DNA of 10,686 nucleotides. Origin: Actinomyces sp. GTDB taxonomy: Bacteria > Actinomycetota > Acidimicrobiia > Acidimicrobiales > Aldehydirespiratoraceae. Made by a program: the position numbers and the translations under genes. The stretch is from NCBI GenBank assembly GCA_003697065.1, contig RFFY01000547.1:1-10686 (forward strand). The letters run 5' to 3'. Positions 6,419 through 10,686 of this stretch are shown piece by piece. The stretch's first letter is position 1; each line of letters opens with the position of its first letter. Below the pieces are notes generated by a model. The model did not search any database. It saw only the letters and a program-made list of their open reading frames with translations, and was not told the origin of the DNA.

Positions 6419-6424
6419 GCGCCC

Positions 6425-7636
6425 ATGACCGGCATCGATCCCCGCCCCCTCGACCTGCTCGACGGCGACTTCTACGTGAACGACCCCTACTCGCGCTACG
6501 CCTGGCTGCGCGAGAACAGCCCCGTGCACTGGGACGCCGTCAACGAGCTGTGGGGCGTGTTCCGCTACGACGACGTCGTCCACGTCGAAAAGCACAAGGA
6601 GCTCTTCTCCAACGCCGGCAACGACAAGGGCGGCTACCGACCCAACATCCCCGCCGACCCCTCGATCATCGGCCTCGACGATCCCCTCCACACGGCGCGC
6701 CGCAACCTGGTCTCGCGCCGTTTCACCCCCCGGGCCGTGCGACGCTACGAGGACCACGTGGCCGAGGTCGTCGACGGCCTCATCGACGCAGCGCTCGAGC
6801 ATCCCGACGACGTCGAGGTCGTCGAGGAGCTGGCCGCGCCCCTGCCGGCCCAGATGATCGGCCTCCTGCTCGGTTATCCCCACGAGATGTGGCCCAAGCT
6901 GCGGGACTGGTCCGAGCGCACGATCGCCCTGGGCGGCGGGCCCCGCTATCACGACGCCGCCGGCATCGAGGCCGCCCTGGAGTTCCACGCCGCCTGCGCC
7001 GAACTCCACGAGCACAAGTCGGCCTGCCCCGCCGACGACGTCATGTCCCACTGGATCGAGGTGCAGCGCTCCGGGGGCGGCGAGGTGGGCGGCGCCCCCT
7101 TCGGCCTCGACGAGATCATCTCCGACTGCCTCCTCCTGCTCGACGGGGGCGCCGAGACGACACGCACGGTCATCGCCCGCATCGTCGGCGAGCTTGCCGA
7201 CCGGCCCGACGCCTGGGCGACTCTCAAGGAGGGAGCCGACCTGACCGTGGCCACCGAGGAGTTCATCCGCTGGGTCACCCCCGTGCACAACATGTGCCGC
7301 ATCGCCCTGGAGGACACCGAGTTGGGCGGCGAGACCATCCGCGCCGGCCAGCAGCTCGTGTTGATGTACGCCTCGGCCAATCGCGATCCCGCCCACTTCG
7401 ACGATCCCGAGACCTTCGACGTCACCCGCGAGCCCAACCACCATCTCGCCTTCGGGTTCGGCACCCACTTCTGTCTGGGAGCCTCCCTCGCCCGCCTCGA
7501 GATCCGCACCTTCTTCGAGCACCTCCTGGAGCGGGTCGAACGCATCGAACGACGCACCGACCGTCCCCACGTCGAGATGCCCAACGCCTTCGTCTTCGGC
7601 CTGAAGGAATCCCACGTCCGCCTCGTGCCGGCCTGA
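6425..7636 (+). CDS. cytochrome P450, CYP142/CYP125-like
   Basis: Haem monooxygenase of 403 aa, soluble, with normal bacterial length and all core motifs: I-helix GGAETT (241-246), K-helix ExxR as EEFIRW (278-283, Glu279 and Arg282), the DPETFDVTR region (327-335), and the haem loop FGFGTHFCLG (343-352) with axial Cys350. Segments LFSNAG (60-65), the stretch AAPLPAQMIGLLLG (137-150), TPVHNMCR (285-292) and PNHHLAFGFGTHFCLG (337-352) closely recall mycobacterial CYP142 and CYP125, which oxidise the cholesterol side-chain end. That makes a steroid or branched-lipid substrate likely, though this is resemblance from memory. It needs a ferredoxin and reductase, not in the window. The only convincing start is the ATG at 6425, with a -10 box 6 nt upstream and a palindrome just before it, suggesting repressor control. 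Confidence 0.95.
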   Translation: MTGIDPRPLDLLDGDFYVNDPYSRYAWLRENSPVHWDAVNELWGVFRYDDVVHVEKHKELFSNAGNDKGGYRPNIPADPSIIGLDDPLHTARRNLVSRRFTPRAVRRYEDHVAEVVDGLIDAALEHPDDVEVVEELAAPLPAQMIGLLLGYPHEMWPKLRDWSERTIALGGGPRYHDAAGIEAALEFHAACAELHEHKSACPADDVMSHWIEVQRSGGGEVGGAPFGLDEIISDCLLLLDGGAETTRTVIARIVGELADRPDAWATLKEGADLTVATEEFIRWVTPVHNMCRIALEDTELGGETIRAGQQLVLMYASANRDPAHFDDPETFDVTREPNHHLAFGFGTHFCLGASLARLEIRTFFEHLLERVERIERRTDRPHVEMPNAFVFGLKESHVRLVPA

Positions 7637-7661
7637 CCCGGACGCCCGACTCCGGTACCGC

Positions 7662-7696
7662 CCTGACCGGACCCCGTCCACCCCTAGCCTGACCGG
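7662..7696 (+). promoter_or_regulatory. promoter of the helicase gene, with a repeated CCTGACCGG
   Basis: A -10 box TAGCCT (7685-7690) lies 9 nt before the ATG at 7700. A plausible -35 (CTGACC, 7663-7668, 4 of 6 to TTGACA) is 16 bp upstream. The 9-nt sequence CCTGACCGG occurs at 7662-7670, over the -35, and again at 7688-7696, over the end of the -10. No Shine-Dalgarno is seen. Confidence 0.5.
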
Positions 7697-7699
7697 CAC

Positions 7700-10210
7700 A
7701 TGACGGTTCCGGCATCCCCGCGTCTACCCGACCTCGTCGACGGCCACGATCCCGACGCCGTCCTCGACGCCTTCGTCACCTGGGCCGAGGCCCGCGGCCT
7801 CGAGCTCTACCCCCACCAGGAGGAGGCCCTGCTCGCCCTTCTCGCCGACCACCACGTCGTGCTGGCGACACCCACGGGCTCGGGAAAGTCCCTCGTCGCC
7901 CTCGCCGCCGTCTGGGCCGCCCTCGCCCGCGGCGGACGGGCCGTCTACACCGCCCCCATCAAGGCCCTGGTCAGCGAGAAGTTCTTCGAGTTCTCCCGGG
8001 CCCTGGGCCCCGAGCTGGTCGGCATGGTCACCGGCGACGCCGCCGTGAACCCCACCGCCCCGGTCATCGTCTGCACAGCCGAGATCCTCGCCAACCGGGC
8101 CCTGCGGGAGGGACCCGACTGCGACGTCGACGTGGTCGTGGCCGACGAGTTCCACTACTACGGCGACCGCGACCGGGGCTGGGCCTGGCAGGTCCCCCTG
8201 CTCGAGCTTCCCCACGCCCGCTTCCTGCTCATGTCGGCCACCCTGGGCGACACGACAGCGCTCTGCGCCGACCTCGAGCACCGGTCGGGGCGTCCCGTCA
8301 GCGTCGTCACCTCGGCCGAGCGGCCCGTCCCCCTCGACTTCGAATACCGCGAGACGCCCCTGCACGAATCGATCGCCGACCTCCTCGAGCAGGACAAGGT
8401 CCCCGTCTACATCGTCCACTTCACCCAAAAGGAGGCCCTGGCCCGGGCCCAGTCCCTCACCAGCCTCGACGTCTTGTCCCGCGAGGAGAAGCAGGCCGTC
8501 AAGGACGCCGTCGGCGGCTTCCGCTTCGACACCCCGATCGGCCGCGACCTGCGCCGCTTCGTGCACGCCGGCATCGGGGTCCACCACGCCGGACTGCTCC
8601 CCAAGTACCGCCTCCTGGTCGAAAAGCTCACCCAGCAGGGCCTGCTCAAGCTCGTGTGTGGCACCGACACCCTCGGGGTCGGCGTGAACATCCCCATCCG
8701 CACCGTCTTGTTCACCCGCCTGTGCAAGTACGACGGGCGGCGGGTGCGCGTGCTCACCGTGCGCGAGTTCCAGCAGATCGCCGGGCGGGCGGGGCGCCGC
8801 GGCTTCGACACCGCGGGCAGCGTCTGGGTCCAGGCCCCCGAACACGTCATCGAGAACAAGCGGATCGACGCCAAGGTGGCCGCCGACCCCGCCAAGCGCA
8901 AGAAGCTGGTCAAGAAGAAGCCGCCCGAGAGGGGCTACGCCCACTGGGACGGCGACACCCTGGCCCGACTCGCCCACGGCACGCCCGAGACCCTGCGCTC
9001 GAGCTTCACCGTCACCCACGCCATGATGCTCAACGTCCTCGACCGGCCCGGCGACGGGTGCGCGGCCATGAAGCGCCTCCTGGTCGACAACCACGAGCGG
9101 CGCCCCGATCAGCGCCGCCACATCCGACGGGCCGTGGCCGTGTTCCGCTCCCTGGTGGAGGCCGGGATCGTCGAACGCCTCGACGAACCCGACGAGCTGG
9201 GACGCCCCGTCCGGGTCGGTCTCGACCTCCAGGACGACTTCCGGCTCAACCAGCCCCTGGCCCTCTTCGTCGTCGAGGCCCTCGACGCCTTGGACCCGGC
9301 CGCCCCCGACCACCATCTCCAGGTCCTGAGTCTGGTCGAGTCGGTGCTCGACGACCCCATGCCGGTGCTGGAGGCGCAACGCGACCGGGCCCGCGATGCC
9401 CTGATCCAGCGTCTCAAGGCCGAGGGCGTCGAGTACGAGGAGCGCATGGCCGAGCTGGCCGAGGTGACCTGGCCCCGACCCGAGGCCGAGTTCATCGAGC
9501 CGGCCTTCGCCGTGTTCGCCCGTCACCATCCTTGGGTCGGGCGCGATCACCCCCGCCCCAAGTCGGTCGCCCGTGACATGTGGGAGCACGCCGACACCTT
9601 CAACCAGTTCATCGCCCGCTACGGCCTCAAGCGCAGCGAGGGCCTGGTCCTGCGCTACCTCAGCGAGGTCTACAAGACGCTCGTGCAGACCGTGCCGGTC
9701 GACGCCTCCACCGAGGCCATCGACGACGTCGTCGCCTGGCTCGCCACCGTGATCCGCCAGGTCGACTCGTCCCTGCTGGACGAGTGGGAGCGCCTGCGGA
9801 ACCCCGACCCGGTCGCCGCACCGGCCGCGGCGCCCCCCGCTCCCGCCGACCTCACCGCCGACCGGCGGGGTTTCACGGTGCTGGTGCGCAACGAGCTGTT
9901 CCGCTGGGTCGAGCTGCTCGCCCGTCGCGACCACGCCGGCCTCGCCGAGCGCCTCGGGGGGACGCCCGACGCCGACACACTGGCCGACCTGATGGCTCCC
10001 TACTGGGCCGACCACGCCACCATCGCCATCGACGCGGGGGCCCGCCGCCCCGATCTGGTCGACGTCGACCTCGACCGGGGTCGGGCGCGCCAGACCCTGG
10101 TCGACCCCGAGGGCTGGCTCGAATGGGTGCTCGAGGCGACGCTCGATCTCGAGGCCTCACGGGCCGAGCAGCGACCGGTGCTCCGACTCGACGCCGTGCG
10201 GCGCCTCTGA
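7700..10210 (+). CDS. Ski2-like DEAD/DEAH-box RNA helicase with DUF3516 C-terminal region
   Basis: An 836-aa superfamily 2 helicase expected to unwind RNA using ATP. Motifs in order: a Q-motif-like YPHQEEAL (37-44), Walker A ATPTGSGKS (56-64), motif Ia APIKALVSEKF (85-95), Walker B variant DEFH (149-152), motif III SAT (179-181), IVHFTQKEA (238-246), VHHAGLLPKYR (294-304), GTDTLGVGVN (321-330) and motif VI QIAGRAGRRG (359-368). The ratchet-type VHHAGLLP and the motif VI form place it with Ski2/Mtr4-type helicases. A Lys/Arg-rich segment (399-411) may contact RNA. The remainder (about 415-836) is mainly helical and fits DUF3516, with an Ala/Pro linker near 708-722. It is distinct from the longer mycobacterial HelY. 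ATG at 7700 is supported by the promoter. A role in RNA decay or processing is inference; all helicase motifs are intact. Confidence 0.93.
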   Translation: MTVPASPRLPDLVDGHDPDAVLDAFVTWAEARGLELYPHQEEALLALLADHHVVLATPTGSGKSLVALAAVWAALARGGRAVYTAPIKALVSEKFFEFSRALGPELVGMVTGDAAVNPTAPVIVCTAEILANRALREGPDCDVDVVVADEFHYYGDRDRGWAWQVPLLELPHARFLLMSATLGDTTALCADLEHRSGRPVSVVTSAERPVPLDFEYRETPLHESIADLLEQDKVPVYIVHFTQKEALARAQSLTSLDVLSREEKQAVKDAVGGFRFDTPIGRDLRRFVHAGIGVHHAGLLPKYRLLVEKLTQQGLLKLVCGTDTLGVGVNIPIRTVLFTRLCKYDGRRVRVLTVREFQQIAGRAGRRGFDTAGSVWVQAPEHVIENKRIDAKVAADPAKRKKLVKKKPPERGYAHWDGDTLARLAHGTPETLRSSFTVTHAMMLNVLDRPGDGCAAMKRLLVDNHERRPDQRRHIRRAVAVFRSLVEAGIVERLDEPDELGRPVRVGLDLQDDFRLNQPLALFVVEALDALDPAAPDHHLQVLSLVESVLDDPMPVLEAQRDRARDALIQRLKAEGVEYEERMAELAEVTWPRPEAEFIEPAFAVFARHHPWVGRDHPRPKSVARDMWEHADTFNQFIARYGLKRSEGLVLRYLSEVYKTLVQTVPVDASTEAIDDVVAWLATVIRQVDSSLLDEWERLRNPDPVAAPAAAPPAPADLTADRRGFTVLVRNELFRWVELLARRDHAGLAERLGGTPDADTLADLMAPYWADHATIAIDAGARRPDLVDVDLDRGRARQTLVDPEGWLEWVLEATLDLEASRAEQRPVLRLDAVRRL

Positions 10211-10217
10211 CGACCCC

Positions 10218-10275
10218 GTCTCCGACGACCCCGGGGCTCCGACCGACCCCGTCTCGTCTCCGACGACCCCGGGGC
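10218..10275 (+). repeat. 20-bp perfect direct repeat, period 38, in the convergent gap
   Basis: GTCTCCGACGACCCCGGGGC occurs at 10218-10237 and 10256-10275. Each copy is preceded by CGACCCC, the second with an extra GTCTC. Each contains the self-complementary CCCCGGGG. The gap (10211-10307) between the convergent helicase and repeat-protein genes holds this, plus ACCGCC/GGCGGT (10292-10305), a short inverted repeat with only 2 nt between arms. I see no U-tract, so no standard terminator is claimed. Confidence 0.8.
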
Positions 10276-10307
10276 CCGCCGCGACGTCGGGACCGCCGGG
10301 GCGGTGC

Positions 10308-10658
10308 TCAGCTCCCGCTGGTGCCGGTGTCCTCGCCGGCCTCGCCGCTCGCGGTGTCCTCGCCGCTCGCGGTGCCGCTCGCGGTGTCCTCGCCGGACGA
10401 CGCCGCCTCCTGGCTCGCGGTGTCGTCGGCCGCGGTGTCGGACGCCTCGTCGCCGGCCCCGACGAGCTTCTTCACGGCGCCGGGGACCTTGCCGCCCGTG
10501 CGCTCGTCGACCTTCTCGACGACCTCCTCGGCCCGTTCCTTGGCCTTCTCGGCCAGGTCCTCGGCCTTCTCCTTGACGTCCTCGACGAGGTCCTCGGCCT
10601 TCTCCTTGACGTCCTCGAGACGCTCCTTGGCCTTCTCACCGAGATCCTTCAGTGCCAT
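10308..10658 (-). CDS. small amphipathic 11-residue-repeat protein, MT0933 antitoxin-like / LEA-like
   Basis: A 116-aa, highly charged, soluble protein. Residues about 15-47 are three 11-residue repeats (LEDVKEKAEDL, VEDVKEKAEDL, AEKAKERAEEV), followed by VEKVDERTGGK. Such hendecads form extended amphipathic helices as in LEA-type proteins. The VDERTGGK motif followed by a lysine-containing helix resembles the MT0933-type putative antitoxins of actinobacteria (Rv0909-like, about 60 aa). The C-terminal half is an acidic Ser/Thr/Ala/Gly tail with repeated SGEDTA, probably disordered. The ATG at 10658 is chosen because AGGAG lies 8 nt upstream; a GTG at 10676 lacks support. No toxin gene is adjacent on the left; the right side is off the window. 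A general stress or envelope role is equally possible. Confidence 0.8.
   Translation of the reverse strand: MALKDLGEKAKERLEDVKEKAEDLVEDVKEKAEDLAEKAKERAEEVVEKVDERTGGKVPGAVKKLVGAGDEASDTAADDTASQEAASSGEDTASGTASGEDTASGEAGEDTGTSGS
10344..10395 (-). repeat. 22-bp perfect direct repeat, period 30, encoding the acidic SGEDTA tail
   Basis: The 22-nt sequence at 10344-10365 recurs exactly at 10374-10395. A related 15-nt stretch is at 10325-10339. The 30-bp period keeps frame and yields the repeated ASGEDTASG tail, indicating growth by slippage or unequal crossing over. Confidence 0.8.
10555..10618 (-). repeat. 31-bp perfect direct repeat, period 33, encoding the hendecads
   Basis: The 31 bases at 10555-10585 recur exactly at 10588-10618. 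The 33-bp period equals one 11-residue repeat, so EDVKEKAEDL is encoded twice with identical codons. This suggests a recent duplication or gene conversion. Confidence 0.85.
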
Positions 10659-10666
10659 CGCGACCA

Positions 10667-10671
10667 CTCCT
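10667..10671 (-). promoter_or_regulatory. Shine-Dalgarno (AGGAG) for the repeat protein
   Basis: On the minus strand AGGAG lies 8 nt (TGGTCGCG) before the ATG at 10658 and decides that start over the GTG at 10676. The promoter would lie mostly beyond the window. Confidence 0.75.
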
Positions 10672-10686
10672 GTCACACTCGATCAC

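Noticed and set aside
5882..7699. 605-aa minus-strand open frame opposite the DUF2007-like and P450 genes
   Set aside because: A shadow of two well-supported genes; no domain recognised.
7724..10015. 763-aa minus-strand open frame opposite the helicase
   Set aside because: Gly/Val/Asp-rich mirror translation without recognisable motifs; the helicase on the other strand has every expected motif.
10344..10618. CRISPR-like regular repeats
   Set aside because: The repeats are in frame, have periods of 30 and 33 bp, and encode repeated peptide units; there are no unique spacers.
1..10686. A defence island, mobile element or RNA-guided system
   Set aside because: I found no nuclease, transposase, integrase, reverse transcriptase, terminal inverted repeats or tRNA attachment site. 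The helicase is a DUF3516 Ski2-like type without a nuclease partner.

Overview
The window is very GC-rich, with G or C at most third codon positions, and is densely coding. The gene content (CofC of the F420 pathway, a CYP142-like P450, a DUF3516 Ski2-like helicase, an LmbE-type deacetylase) and actinobacterial-style TANNNT -10 boxes close to the start codons point to a high-GC actinomycete. Acidimicrobiia is my best guess, from general resemblance only. I see no rRNA, tRNA, CRISPR array, insertion sequence or phage gene. This looks like an ordinary chromosomal housekeeping and metabolic region.

Layout, left to right. Positions 1-2614 form a leftward (minus) cluster: gpsA (1610-2614), then an unrecognised 474-aa protein whose GTG start overlaps the gpsA stop (189-1613), then the N-terminal part of an RpiB/LacA/LacB-family protein running off the left edge (1-179). 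Positions 2640-4032 read rightward: cofC/fbiD and a PIG-L/LmbE deacetylase. Positions 4074-5869 read leftward: an ABC-2 exporter, with the ATPase upstream of the permease and the two overlapping by GTGA. Positions 5939-10210 read rightward: a small DUF2007-like membrane protein, a CYP142-like cytochrome P450, and an 836-aa DUF3516 RNA helicase. Positions 10308-10658 read leftward: a small protein of 11-residue amphipathic repeats with an acidic tail, resembling MT0933-type antitoxin or LEA-like proteins.

Functional links are modest. GpsA makes sn-glycerol-3-phosphate for lipids. CofC supplies the F420 side-chain precursor, and F420 is a typical actinobacterial redox cofactor. The P450 most resembles steroid side-chain hydroxylases, and a 12-bp perfect palindrome with a KstR-like core lies just upstream of its -10 box. 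The ABC-2 pair is a generic exporter.

The most interesting signal is in the control DNA. Six genes (RpiB-like, gpsA, cofC, ABC ATPase, P450, helicase) carry a TANNNT -10 box exactly 6 or 9 nt before the start codon, with no Shine-Dalgarno, which predicts leaderless or near-leaderless mRNAs. Two internal operon genes (PIG-L, permease) and the small repeat protein instead have clear Shine-Dalgarno sequences. Two of the promoters are unusually compact: gpsA and cofC share the same TA dinucleotide in divergent -10 boxes, and the RpiB-like promoter uses the TAG stop codon of the gene before it. Several short tandem duplications occur at gene ends (1587-1618, 6319-6382, 10218-10275) and inside the repeat protein. 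I found no convincing new defence, mobile or RNA-guided system.
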